Below, piece by piece: positions 1 through 10,959 of a stretch of DNA of 55,982 bases; positions within the stretch are counted from its first letter, which is position 1; each line of letters opens with the position of its first letter. The notes below the pieces were generated by a model. The model was not told the origin of the DNA. It did not search any database and worked only from the letters and a program-made list of their open reading frames with translations. The translations under genes and the position numbers were made by a program. Source of the stretch: Symbiodinium natans (taxonomy: Eukaryota > Sar > Dinophyceae > Suessiales > Symbiodiniaceae); the NCBI GenBank assembly GCA_905221605.1, contig CAJNDS010001413.1, forward strand, positions 746,771 to 802,752. Reading direction: 5' to 3'.

Positions 1-2
1 CG

Positions 3-824
3 GTGACTTCCTTCGGCATATTGCCGATCAAATCCATGTTCAACTTGGGTGCCGCATTTCAAGACTGTGCACCAGCTGGCTCTGCCCCTGAAGTCATCCA
101 ATGTCTTGGCATGCGACTTCTGGGGGATGTTGAGCCACTGAACTTCTTGACCAGAATGGGCGACATGCTGACGGAGTTCATCGAGGTGTTCGCACAAATT
201 GCAGGGGTAGTGGTCGAACAGGCGATGTCGGATGGTGCATCCTTGATCCAGCAGGCCACACAGTCAAGGTTCCCTGACGCCGGCCAGGCCCCGGTGGTGC
301 ACCATGCGGGAAAGAGCCTCACCATCAAGACCCACTCGCAGCACCGCAAGCGCACTCCGAGATCCAAGCTGCCTCGCCAGGAGATGTCAGCTGTGCAGCT
401 GGATGCAAGGCGTGGTGACGACGACCAAGACCCCGAGGGCAGCATCGCTTTGGGCGTTTCGGACCAGGAAGGAAACTATGCCACCAGGCTCATCACTCAG
501 TGGAATGGCAGGGAGACTGACACGAGTTCCTGCTTGGCCTTTGCACCCAAGAACAAGCATGGGAGCAACAATCAGGCCACTAAAGAAGACTGGCAGGGCA
601 ACAGTGGCGATGATTTCATCCCCCTAGAACCTTTTGGCGTTCCATGCGACAACGATTGGATGAAGGCCAACTGGGACAAGTGGCAAGGCTACTCTTTCTA
701 CACCTGGGAGATGTCGATCGAGAAGTGTGTGACCGTGACGTACTCCCTGGGCATGCAGCCCGTCATCGCCTTTGTGGGCGGCATGAACATTGAGCTGATG
801 CCGGCTCCATTGGCCGAGCCTTAG
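3..824 (+). CDS. C-terminal part of an unidentified protein (5' end outside window)
   Basis: A single frame stays open from the window edge to a TAG at 822-824 (273 codons), so the 5' part lies outside. I do not recognise the family. The first 90 residues are hydrophobic and helix-like, with MGDMLTEFIEVFAQIAGVVV as a possible membrane or amphipathic helix. Then comes a basic linker (HRKRTPRSKLPRQ), an acidic patch (RRGDDDQDPEG), a Trp-rich segment (MKANWDKWQGYSFYTWEMS) and a hydrophobic tail (MQPVIAFVGGMNIELMPAP). The length and the absence of stops against the background of this window support coding. A possible GC donor lies at 803 (after ATG CCG), so the visible stop may be intronic and the frame may splice into the fascin-like exon at 1219; this is inference. 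Confidence 0.55.
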   Translation: MTSFGILPIKSMFNLGAAFQDCAPAGSAPEVIQCLGMRLLGDVEPLNFLTRMGDMLTEFIEVFAQIAGVVVEQAMSDGASLIQQATQSRFPDAGQAPVVHHAGKSLTIKTHSQHRKRTPRSKLPRQEMSAVQLDARRGDDDQDPEGSIALGVSDQEGNYATRLITQWNGRETDTSSCLAFAPKNKHGSNNQATKEDWQGNSGDDFIPLEPFGVPCDNDWMKANWDKWQGYSFYTWEMSIEKCVTVTYSLGMQPVIAFVGGMNIELMPAPLAEP

Positions 825-827
825 TGT

Positions 828-973
828 TGGTTAGTAGGGAATGCAGGGGAATGAGGTACCCTAAAAAATCCGTTAAAGTCCTTATAGGGTATATATATAT
901 ATATATATGGGGACTTACAGCTCCTATAGAGGCAGTGGGGCCCCAATTCCCTCATTCTCATAGCTAACCATTC
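828..973. mobile_element. MITE-like inverted-repeat element with AT microsatellite core
   Basis: The left end (TGGTTAGTAGGGA...GAATGAGG, 828-855) is matched in inverted orientation by the right end (CTCATTCTCATAGCTAACCA, 951-970), with a (TA)n tract at 888-908 between. It starts four bases after the stop codon of the preceding frame and has no coding potential. Structure resembles the other palindromic elements of this window but the sequence is different. Confidence 0.45.
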
Positions 974-1218
974 CTAAGGAGTTGGACACCACGGTTTGTT
1001 GGCCGGACAAGCAGCCCGGGGGAGTCGACCTGAGCGTCCTTCGCTCCGAGTTCCGCTCAGCTGGCGTCATGCCCCTCGGCCGATGTGTCAAGTGCCACGT
1101 TGTGAGGTACCTATGATTCATGCGAAATATGCACGTCGAATATTTGTATATGTGAAACATTATATATATATATATATGCACACGCACAGTGTTGGCACAC
1201 TCTTTTCGTTTTAAGTAC

Positions 1219-2893
1219 AGGAAGTGGTTCTGCAAGGCTCTTCAGCCGGACCCTCCGCCTGCAGAAGCGATTTGGCAGTGACACGGACTTCGTGGACGGG
1301 AACACCTTCGGTGCCCACGAGACGTGGCGGAACCCTCTGGGCACCGCCGTGGGGAGCCATGGTGTGGAAGACGATCGTACCGTGGAGACTATGGACCGGT
1401 CCCTACTGGAGACCAACCAAAGTAGCCAAAGTGACCCGAAGAAGAAGAAGAAGAGGACTTCCCCAGAGACACATGAGCTGCAGTGGGAGATCGATCATGA
1501 GGACCTCTACCTGGCGACCGGGGAGTATGGGAAGCACCTGGGGATCAACAAGACATCCGAGCTGCGTGGCCGGGAGGTCCTGAAGGTCCTGAACAGGATG
1601 AAGGCCATGAGCGGTCTCCAGGCAGAAGCTGAATCGGGCACGGACTTCCACCAACTTTTCAGCTTCAAGAACCCCGGTATGATCTCCTTCGAGATCCAAG
1701 GCCTTCTAGAGGACAATTGGTTGGAGCTGGGGATGAAGCTTAAGTTCGGCCCCTTTGAGTCGCCACAGAAGCGGATTAAGTTGCTCAGCATCGTTGACCA
1801 GTTCACAGTTGTCCTCGGAGTGATGCCCTGGGTGTCGCCCAGCAGCAAGGTCAAGGCCATCGCCTCCTTGAGAGACTTTGGGAAGAATGATATGGGGGCT
1901 GTGACGGCAGAAGTGCTGCCAGACGTAACACCAGGCTCCATCATCAGCATCTACAGCCCTACAAGAAACCGCTGGCTGACAATGACTGATCAAGCCGACA
2001 TGACTCGCAGCCCCCACCGGGGCTGGGACGAGCCATTTCCTGATGGTTGGACATGGCAGAAGTTTGCCGTAGTCGATGCCGGAAGTGGCTTGATTGCTCT
2101 CTACAGTCTGAAGTGGAACCGATTCTTGTCCGTGGGTCCTGATGGTGATGCCTACGCAAGTCCCCCCAAATCCGCAAGCCATTTTCCGATTGGCAAGTGG
2201 ACCTATCAGTCATTCAAAGTGGTGTATGCTGGGAACGGCCAGGTCGCCTTCCACTGCCCAATACACAACCGATTCCTTCGCATGACCACCAACAGTGTGG
2301 ATGCGGCTGGCCAGAGGAATGCGGATGACTTGCCCGCGGATTGGACGTCTGAGCGCTTCCGCGTGAGGCCCACGACGTGGCTGCTGAAGCCAGGTACTGT
2401 GGTGGCCTTCCACAATACCATCAACAACCGGTACATCAGCATGGATGGAACTGGGCAACTGTACCCCAGCCCAGAAAGGGACTTCGACTTGGAGTTTCCA
2501 TCTGATTGGACGTTCCAGAAGTTCACGGTGGTGGATGCAGGGAACGGAGAGGTGGCACTTCACAACGCCAGGCACAACAGGTTCTGGAAGATGGACGATG
2601 TGAACATGGTTGGAAGTGCTCCGACAGCAACGCACGACCTCCCCCCGCCGAATGAGTGGCCGCTAGAGCGCTTCGCTGTCGTTGATGTCAACTTCGATGG
2701 TGGACAAATTGCACTCTACAATCCTCATCATAACCGCATGGTCTCACTCTCCTCCACGGAGGTCTACAGCTCCCCCCATCGCCAACCACAGGATTTCCCT
2801 GAGCACCAGTGGACCTACCAGAAGTTCCGGGTCAAGATAGTCGCTGAGTTCAGCACTGAGGCAAACGACCTTGCCTGGTCGTACTCCTCCTAA
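1219..2893 (+). CDS. Fascin-like (beta-trefoil-type) repeat protein
   Basis: One large exon, open from an acceptor (GTACAG, ending at about 1218) to TAA at 2891-2893. The N-terminal half has a Lys run (PKKKKKRTSPE) and a helical region with no family I recognise. From about nt 1935 the protein has six repeats of roughly 50 residues, each with a strand-turn core followed by an Asn-Arg pair: SIYSPTRNRWLTM, ALYSLKWNRFLSV, AFHCPIHNRFLRM, AFHNTINNRYISM, ALHNARHNRFWKM and ALYNPHHNRMVSL. Each is followed by a Trp-Thr-xx-[KR]-F element (WTWQKFAVVDAG, WTYQSFKVV, WTFQKFTVVDAG). This is the pattern of fascin/actin-crosslinking-like beta-trefoil domains, which bind actin or sugars; neither binding activity can be read from the sequence. 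No signal peptide is visible because the 5' exon is not identified. It could be the 3' exon of the gene at 3-824. Confidence 0.65.
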
Positions 2894-4621
2894 CCCGGTC
2901 CAACTGAGCACACGCACATGTGGTTCTCCCCCTTTTGATTCGTCGCTGCTTGCGATAGCTCCTCCAAAGTAGCTGTTGATGCGCGGTGCCAAGTAGTGCT
3001 TTTGGGAGCAGAAGGTCCCTCTCGCGCGCTTTTGCTTGTCCTTTGCTTGTACAAGCCTGGCATCGTTTTAAGCATTGCTGCCCGGCAGCTGTGAAAAAAC
3101 GGCCGCAACGCCCCCAAGCCCTCTAGACTCAGAACCCCCCTCCCCAAAATGAAGGCCCCGAAGGTCTCTAGAATCCCTACGATCCCTACCCCGAAGCGCC
3201 AGGATGGAGTCCCCATCCGCCCCAACTTGACGCTCGCCAGTGGCTCGCAGTTCGTGGCGCCAACCTCAGGAGGTTACGGACAGAGAGCCAGGATGGAGGG
3301 CAGGGGCATTTTGGGGTTTAGGGGTTTTGGGTTTCGGGTTTAGGATTTGGGTTTCGGGTTTGAGACTTTAGATGTCGGTGTGGCAGACATGGCCTCATGT
3401 GCTCGGCATCGAGGCATCGAGGCAGCGCTGTTCGGTGAAAATTCGTGGGGCCGCTCTCTTAGGTGCTGCACCGGCAGTTTGCGGAGTTTGCGGTGGATGG
3501 CTTGGGCGAGACCGGGGACGAGGTCAAGAGACCAAAGGGGCATGGAACCGATGCAACATCAACTCTCTACTGGGCAGTGCTTCGGGATAATTTTAAATTT
3601 CCCTTCTTTCCCTTTTAAGGGAACCTATTCATGAATAATGGGCTTGAAAGCACCACTCAGTCTACAAGTCTTCATTGTTAGAATTTTGTCTTCTGGGTTC
3701 CAGCGGCAAGGTTGCCAAGCTCGTTGCAGATGGCCCCACGTATAGTGGCAGGCGTGCTGCCACTGCAGACATGTTGCCTTCCCAATACTTGCAGTGTCTG
3801 CAACATGCACCCATGCCACAATGCGGCTTCAGGTTGTTTTCTGGTTGTTGCCTGGTTGACTGTTTCGGCATGGTTCAACCTTGAACATGGTCCCAAGCGA
3901 TCGAGACAGGATCAGCCAGACTGGCTGGAGTTTAGCACGGGAGGTGCCGAACACTCAGGTTCTGTTTTCTGTGTGGAGAAGACCTAGCAATGCTCATAGC
4001 CACAAGAGAGCCGGGGCCACCGCGCCTCTAGCGCCTCTAGGTGCTTAACGAGGTCCTCTTCTTCGCATCGCCAGATGAGACCTTTTTCCACACGTTGGTT
4101 GAGAACTCGGCTTTGGGCTTTTGGCAATCTGAAGCCCTAAACTATGGCAGCAGTGTGGCAGCACCCGGCACGATCAGGCGGTGAACAGCCAGCACTGCAC
4201 GAGGCACTTGAGGTGCGCATCCTCAAGTCCCTGCTGATCGAGATTTGAGGTTGAGCTGTGCACTCGTTGTTATTTGTTGCGCGGCTGCCCTTCTGAGCAC
4301 TGGGTATTGGAAGGTCGTGCTGAGATCTGTCGTTGTTCAGCATGGGGTTCTGGGAGCCCGCCAGTGCGAGTCTGACATTGTCTGACAGTCTTTGCAGCCA
4401 CATTGCCCGGAGCAGATACAACTTCCACTTCCACGACACCCAGGGCAACTTCTTGGACGAAGCGTCGCCTCATGCCTGAACTTGAGACAACAATCAGCAG
4501 AAATTCGAGGATAATTCGAGAAGTTATTCGGGGTGTCCTAGGGGTGCTAGCAAGGCAGCTATGCATCTCGGGCTCAAGCGCCCAGAGTGTCGAGAGTTCC
4601 AAAGCCCTCCCCTGCCCAAAG
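2894..4621. other. Interval with only weak exon candidates
   Basis: No gene is recognised. A degenerate TTTAGGG-like tract lies at 3311-3362. Short frames that look coding but are unplaced: 3709-3805 on + (GKVAKLVADGPTYSGRRAAT...), bounded by a CAG acceptor-like site, and 4388-4478 on + (HIARSRYNFHFHDTQGNF...), which may be an upstream exon of the glycosyltransferase that follows. The rest shows frequent stops in all frames. Confidence 0.4.
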
Positions 4622-4848
4622 TTCAGTTTGAGGCGCAGCTATACAGACTTCCCGACCGGCAGCCCGCCAGTGCTGACCTCCAGCTCGCTGCCGCTGCTGC
4701 AACAGGCGCGAGCAACACAATTTCATACAACTTCTCACTATTTCTCATGGTTGCGAAGCCGGTGACAGGTCAGAGACCATCACCCGATCATCTTTGCGAG
4801 GAAGTTCGACGCAACCAACAAGTCCAGCATGAGCTGCCCGGCACACGC
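4622..4848 (+). CDS. Core-2/I-branching (GT14) glycosyltransferase, C-terminal exons
   Basis: Two exons join in phase. The first frame, ending at 4705, carries YTDFPTGSPPVLTSSSLPLL. The intron 4706-4768 has a GC donor and a CAG acceptor. The second exon from 4769 reads HHPIIFARKFDATN. Together they match the end of the Branch domain of GT14 enzymes (core-2 GlcNAc-transferases, xylosyltransferases), where a line such as GSP..LT...LP.LL is followed by FARKFD. Members transfer GlcNAc or xylose from a UDP-sugar in the Golgi lumen. The N-terminal catalytic exons were not found, so this may be a fragment. The frame ends at a stop at about 4868 unless spliced again near 4810-4848. The family call rests on about 35 residues. 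Confidence 0.5.
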
Positions 4849-4892
4849 CGCAATGGCATTCACCTGAGCAGAGCACGGACGGAATTCCAAGT

Positions 4893-5086
4893 GTAACAAA
4901 CCTGCGGAGTCCTTCAAGGCTTTCTGAAATCGGATGTCACGTCGCTCGTGAAGCACCGCGACGGCTGGTGGCTGGCACCAGGCACCAGCAAAGAGGACAG
5001 CTCTGGCACCTTTCATGAACAAGTATGGAAAACCTGGTTGCCTCCACCGCAGCAGCTTGTCGAATTACAATATTGGCCACGGTATG
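4893..5086 (+). CDS. Unidentified exon, possibly of the preceding glycosyltransferase gene
   Basis: A 60-codon frame, opened just after a TAA and closed by a TAG at about 5086, reads as ordinary protein with a good residue mix: LVKHRDGWWLAPGTSKED, then FHEQVWKTWLPPPQQLVELQ. The Trp-rich charged composition differs from the surrounding noncoding frames. It lies 50 bp after the GT14 FARKFD exon on the same strand, so it may be a downstream exon of that gene, but no GT14 motif that I know is present. Confidence 0.3.
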
Positions 5087-6041
5087 TTTAGGTGCTACTG
5101 GAATGAAATTCCATAGAGCACGGAGATGTCATCGGCGGGTGCTGTGCGCGGGAAGCACGCGGAGGGGTTACCTCAGTGGCAAACGACCCCCAAAGGCGTA
5201 CTACTGGTCTCCCGGGCTCGTTTGTAGCTGGCTGTTCCCGATCCAGCGCCTCAACACTCAAAAGACTCACCCCAGACCGCGTACTACATCTCCTTTGCGG
5301 GAGCAGCGGTTAAACATGATTGCGGAAGCAAGTTATCGAACTTGTGCCGTGGAGGGCTTCGTCATTTCCTTGGTGTTTCAGTCCAGCCGAAACCCAACCC
5401 AAAACCCATTCGCTCAATTGCAGAGTGACAGTTGCATGCCAAATCGGTGCTATCGGTGGATGGCCAGGCAACTACGGGTATGCGTTCCAGCCGCTACTCG
5501 GCGCATGCGGTGAAGTTGAAGGCTTGGGTGGCGTTCACGCTTTCTGGACTGCTGCTTGACCTGCTTGGGAGTTGTGATCGTGGTAATCGTTTTAATAACC
5601 TTCCCACAGAGATACGGAGATCCTGCGTCTGCACCTCTTGCGCAGCCGCGTCTCGCTTGTCGAGTGGGCTTGCTGAACAAACTACTCTAGCAGCAAAAAG
5701 GCTGCAGCAAGGCATCTTGATCGCCTCGGTTAGCCATCACGCCATGGTGAGAAGCTGTCTTCGGTGCACCGGACATTGTATGCCGGTCGGAAGCCGAAGC
5801 CCTTGAGGGGCGGTTGGGACCCGTCATGTTCGATTTCGACTCCCTGGAGCTCGCCGAGGAGACTTGCACCGAGGGAGCGTGGAGGAAGGTGTTGGAGCGG
5901 CCAGCACCCGAAGGGCGAGACACCTCGACCGTTGTCTGAAGGATGATGGGAGTATATACTAAGATATACGAAGGGGTCCCGTGCTTTCGTAAACCCCCAA
6001 ATGGCTTGCTGTGTGCAAACAGACTCATCCTTGAAGCCTAT
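5087..6041. other. No supportable gene
   Basis: Open frames here are short and overlap on both strands with no family motif. The frame at 5440-5560 (GGWPGNYGYAFQPLLG...) might be an exon but stands alone. Nothing further is seen. Confidence 0.3.
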
Positions 6042-6344
6042 GCCCTAAACCCTAAACCCTAAACCCTAAACCCTAAACCCTAAGCCTAAACCCTAAACCC
6101 TTATGCCCCATGATGCCGGTCCGGCAGGCTAGGGGACTCCGAGCACTAGGCCGATGTCGCTGCATGTCACCGTAAGGAGCTCGCGGGCAGATCTGGGGGG
6201 GATCCTCTTAGGGTTCAGGGTATGTAGGGTTTAGAGTTTAGGGCTTAGGGTTTAGGGTTTGTGTGGTCAAGCATGTCCTGCGTACACTCAAACTCGAAAC
6301 TTGCAACCTGCAGATATGAGAGGGGGTTTAGGGTTTAGGGTTTA
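6042..6344. repeat. Inverted interstitial telomere-type repeats
   Basis: CCCTAAA repeats on the + strand at 6042-6101 (about eight units, one variant) are followed by TTTAGGG-type units at 6208-6261 (degenerate) and 6323-6344. The orientation flips across about 105 bp, so the two tracts face each other as an inverted pair. TTTAGGG is the Arabidopsis-type telomere unit also used by dinoflagellates. Confidence 0.85.
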
Positions 6345-6454
6345 TCCTCACACCCCTTGGGGCAATGACCCGCGCCCTTATCCTTCCGAATTTCATGGCA
6401 AGGGGCTGGGATCCGTGTCCCAGTCCTTGAAGCTGCGTTATTTGAGTTGTTTGC

Positions 6455-7866
6455 GTGCCAAGAGGGGCAAACCCAGTTGACGTTTGGCAAAGGAACCCAT
6501 CGCCCGGATTCGAGGGCAACCAGCTCCAGAGTGGCCCAGTGAGTGCTGCGACAGCCACGTCGCCGACGCCACCCGACTCTTCGCTGTGCCGGAGCAGCGA
6601 GGATCGGGACCAGCTGGCAGCTCGCTGCGCGGACCTTCTGGACGCGACCCTTTTTGAGCGCCAGAGGTGCGACTTCTCAGTCCCGAGTCGGAATGTGCTC
6701 GAATCATGCAGTTGTGTGTAACATGCAGAGATCCTGGCCTCCTTGACCACATCGCTGTCTGAGGTGGGCACGCCTGGCTCAAGTCGGAGTGCCTTCGGAA
6801 GTCCGTGCGCGTATCTTGGAAGAGGCCATCTCTCTGGCATCGCACATGGTGAGGGGGAAGACGTATGGCGACGAGTCCAAGCGTCAAGATCGGATGCTCT
6901 GGTTAAACTCGCGCCTCGACATCCTTGGGGGCGGGCAGAGCATGGGCGGAGCGCGGGCAGAGCCGTAGTCTCGGAAAAGGCGCCTTGTTCTGAGGTATGC
7001 CTTGTCATCGCGACCGGGCATGCGCTGGTTGACCAACTTCTTGCACAACTTGGCAGTGCTTTTCGGCAGACGGACGGAGGAAGCAGAAGCATCATCGAAG
7101 CTCACACTGACCGGGCGTGAAATGGCGATGCTGGCCTGCTACGACCCTGGAGGCTTCTTTACTGCTCACCGTGACGGATCGGCCCAGGATTCCGTATCTC
7201 GGTTAGACTCTGGGCACCCAGGGCAACGTGGAACTTGAAAGTACTGACCACCAGCCTGCTCCCCGCTTGGGTGCTTTGTGTAGGGCCTAGTAGGTCTAGC
7301 CCCCCCCCCCCCCCCAAGCAGGAATCAGGTGTTCATAACATCCGTGTTCGAACTTTTTTCGAAACCAGTCATGGTCAGTCGATGTGTTTCTGTCTGCGAC
7401 AGCAGTGTCAGTGGCACCGAACTTCCTTCATCGACTCGGCTGCACGTTGGTCAAGAAGACTCACTGCATGCTCTGAAGTCCTCTGAGGATTCGTTCGAAA
7501 ATCGGCGCATTCTCACTGTTGTTTACTACATACACCATGGGCGCTGGACAAAATCTGATGGGGGAGCTCTTCGGGTCTTCCCAGAGCACTCAAAGCCCAT
7601 TGACTTGCTCCCAGATGGTGACAGCCTGGTGCTTCTACGTGCCGACACGCTGCAGCACGAGGTGCATGATGGTCCAAGCTTCTGAAAAAAAGCACAAACA
7701 ACCAAAGCCCTGCAATGCTCAAGAGAATATTCCTCCTCAGCCCGTATTCTTGCACACTAAGGTGCGGGTGACCTGCAGAGAGCGATGGGCCATCACCATG
7801 TGGTTTCATGGCAGCACGGGGCATCATGCCAGACCAGACCATCGACTGCAACTCCGCCATGACTAG
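6455..7866 (+). CDS. 2-oxoglutarate/Fe(II) oxygenase, prolyl-hydroxylase (EGLN/P4H) type
   Basis: Five phase-consistent exons: X1 (5' end uncertain) to 6707, X2 6784-6934, X3 6995-7181, X4 7488-7661, X5 7762 onward. Donors are GC, GC, GC and GT; acceptors are AG, mostly before G. X1/X2 give helices (SEVRARILEEAISLASHMV, then RMLWLN as in the family's active-site lead-in). X3 gives ACYDPGGFFTAHRDGS, with the H-x-D iron ligands. X4 gives RRILTVVYYIHHGRW...GGALRVFPE and ends with the distal His in TLQHE. X5 gives RERWAITMWF, with the Arg that holds 2-oxoglutarate. All catalytic positions are thus present, and the segment matches the 2OG-Fe(II) fold of EGLN-like protein prolyl hydroxylases, which use O2 and 2-oxoglutarate to hydroxylate proline. 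Substrate is unknown. Start codon and last exon are unresolved. A poly-C tract (7302-7314) lies in the X3-X4 intron. Confidence 0.75.
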
Positions 7867-9842
7867 TGTTCCAGTATGTTCGAGTGATATGCTCTGCATC
7901 GCTCCGCTTCTTACGCTGACTCGTGTCTGACTCGTGACATCTCGTGGATCGCGTGCCATGCTCGTTTGGAATGGCACAACCACCGACAGCGACATGCCAC
8001 CAGAAGAGCTTCTTCCGGAGAGTGCTATAGAGCATAGGCATTGGTGTGGCATAGGTCTTTGAGTTCTCGGAGTGCTCCACGTGTACGATTGCGCTCTCGG
8101 CTTGAGCGACTGGCTATGCCCTCGGGCAGCCTTGGAAGCAAGATACAGCAAACAGGTGCATGCAGGTTGTGTGGAACTCGAGCTGCAGTGATTCCCTTGA
8201 GCAGACCCGAAAGCACCTGGTTGTTGACTGACCCACTTGGCAGGCGTGCGCTGGCGCAGCGAGGGAGGCAGAGTTGGAGTACCGCAAAGGTGCGGCTTCT
8301 TCATCTTGCTAGGATGAGCCTGTTCAGCAAAATCTGTTTGGTTGCGGCACGGTCTGCAATGTTCGATGTCGTTCACACCTCCGCTGCACTGAACGCAGCA
8401 AGTCAATTCATTAGAGCAAGCATCGACGTTTCTCGGCTCGTGAGAGGCTCGCGTTGCGAACGACAGTGTCAAGGCCAGTTGCAACTCTAAGTGCGGGTTA
8501 CTCTACTTCCTCAAGTTGCAGACTACCAGCCCGGCAAATCATGGGCTAGGAAGCACGTTAACGATGTTGAAGCTCCGAAAAAGGGGAAAGAAGAAGCAGG
8601 CCGGGACAGCCACAGCACTCCAGGTCCTGCACCCGGCTCCAGCCCGTGGCGTTACGCGGGCAGGCCCGCCATGTCAGCCGTTTCTTGGGGTAAGGCAGTT
8701 AAGAGGTTTCTTAAAAGGGGTACAGACTAGGGATGAGAGGACCCTAGCTTCCAGCAATCCCCGCCTGCGTTCTGGTGGATCACACTCTGCCCGGCATAGC
8801 TGCCCAGGTCCGTGTCCGTGGGGAGGTGCGCCTCGCAGAACGCTACGCGCAGCCCGTTGTTGGAGCCACTCAGCTCAGCTTTCAGAGACAACCGGCCAAC
8901 TTTTGTGTTCCGATCCTGTAAATCAGCCCAGTTCACTTCACTTCACCACCTGTTAGGCACCAGTAGACTCTGAAGGCAAACATGTTTGGTTTTGTGAATG
9001 TTTGCCGTTGAGGACCTGACAAATGCAGCAACAGCTCTGTCGCCTCTGCAGTGGCATCCTGGACTTAATTGGTTTAGGGTTTAGGAAGTTTAAGTTTAGG
9101 GTTCAGCACCACGCGATGTCGCCTTCTTTCTTGTGCTTCCTGTGCCAGGGTTCGCGTGGGCGCCGGTTGGGGCCTCAGATTCCGTAGTGACCGGTGACCC
9201 TAGTTGTTCATGAAGGCTTCGATCACCGATGACTCCCTGACAGTGAGAAGCCTGCCCATCTCTTTGTAGTGATCCCCTTGTGAGTTGCTTAGTGCCAAAA
9301 CCTTAATTGCGCCGGGACCACTTGAAAAGCGACACCCCCACAATACGTAAGTCATAGTAAGTCCGAACCTTCATAGCTTGGAAAGGCTTTTTGATAACGT
9401 TTCCGAGCGACACCCAAAGCGACACCCAAGCGACGGCAGTTTTAGAGACCAAAGTGCCTCGAAAAGGCCCTGGCTCCTTTGTTCGGGTCCTAGGAATTGC
9501 GCGGTCTGCGGGACGCGTCGAAGACTCCGTACTATTGTCGGAAGGGTTTGCAGCAGTCAATATGGAACAAGCAGAGCGACACCCCAAGCTCTTCTGACAC
9601 GCATGGCAACAAAAGCGATGGGACCACCTGAACAGCAAAACCCCTGACACGCGTCCGTCACCGTTGAGATGCAGTTTAGACGGGCGCTCAAATTCCCGGC
9701 TCTCTTAGCCGGAGGCTGGGACTCTGCCTTGTTGCGCTTTCGCGGCGCCGTTGGCCTTGTGCCGCTCGAGCAGGCGCGATTGAACACAGGGTCGAGTTTA
9801 GGGTATAGGGTTGAAGGGTACAGGTGACGGTGCATGAGTATA
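7867..9842. other. Unresolved interval with isolated motifs
   Basis: No complete gene. A frame at about 7998-8030 on + (MPPEELLPESAIE) may be a last exon of the oxygenase. At 8655-8690 a frame reads TRAGPPCQPFL, then DERTLA 60 bp on, reminiscent of motif IV of C5-cytosine methyltransferases, but no other motif of that family is seen. A short TTTAGGG-like tract is at 9070-9104. GCGACACCC recurs at about 9328, 9408, 9419, 9430 and 9574. A frame at 9669-9800 (FRRALKFPALLAGGWDSA...) looks coding but is unplaced. Confidence 0.3.
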
Positions 9843-10024
<182 letters not shown>

Positions 10025-10959
10025 CTGTATGTGCATGAGAGATGCGAAGTTACGGAGTAGCTCGGCTGAGGCAATCTCCATGACCCTGCTTGCCGTGTCC
10101 TACTGGGAGACTTCTGCGGTGCAGCGGCGCTTGCGGTTTCGCCATCAACTCGGTGGTTAAGCTGTTACTGTGGCAGATGTTAGCAGGGTTTGCGCGTTGC
10201 CTTGCGTGCTGTGTCTATAATCAAGATGTTTGTCGCTCTTGTTCCTCATCCAGAGTATGAAGTCACTTTATTTGCGACATGACTGGCAGCTCATGCGGAT
10301 TTTTGCAGTTTGTTTTTTGTTCTTTCTGTTTTTTCTTCATCAATCTGGATGAAGTCTGGCGTCCCATAGCGTGCAAGTTTCCTAGGCTGGCAAAGCCCCT
10401 CTGGCATGGCCTCGGAGTCGGCGGAGGCCACAGGGGTTAGTCCTATGTGGCTTAGCAAATTCGAGCAGTATGTGACACGCCGAGTCCCCTTAGCAAGTCA
10501 GTTTTGCGCAGACGGGATCTGTCTTTCAAGGGGCCTCAGCCAAGTGAGGGATTCGGCTTGTTGGTTCTGTCGGATGACTCCATAGAATGATGGAACGCCG
10601 TCAGAATGTGCGGACAACTTGGAACGGCCGAGCTGCATGCCTAACTGAAGCCATGAGAATGTCTGACGAGCCACACTGTTTCATGGCTGTCTCGGCCAGG
10701 ACCTCTTGCCATGGCAGAGCCTTGCCGTCGCGCAGCTGCAGCTGCCGCTTGGCGGCTCGCAGCACAGCGTCGAGTGGCGAACTGCAGTGACTGGCTGGTG
10801 GTGGTCGCCTCGACTTGCTGGCTGACGAGCTGGGTGTCCATGCTGACGAGAAGGCCCATGCCGGGGCCTTTAGGTGTTTGCCTGGGCCTTGAGCACCCAG
10901 GTCGTTGGACATCGAGCAGCATAGCGCAACCCCGCTGGCAGAGGGCAGACTTCTGAGGA
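10025..10959. other. No supportable gene
   Basis: The left half (10100-10560) is stop-rich. From 10600 to 10960 both strands are open for about 110 codons. The minus frame (LDAVLRAAKRQLQLRDGKAL...) could be the 3' end of the minus-strand exon set that follows, but there is no motif to decide. Confidence 0.3.

Noticed and set aside
6755-6790. Dinoflagellate spliced-leader sequence
   Set aside because: GGCTCAAG matches only the last bases of the leader; the preceding bases do not match, and the site is used as the acceptor of oxygenase exon X2.
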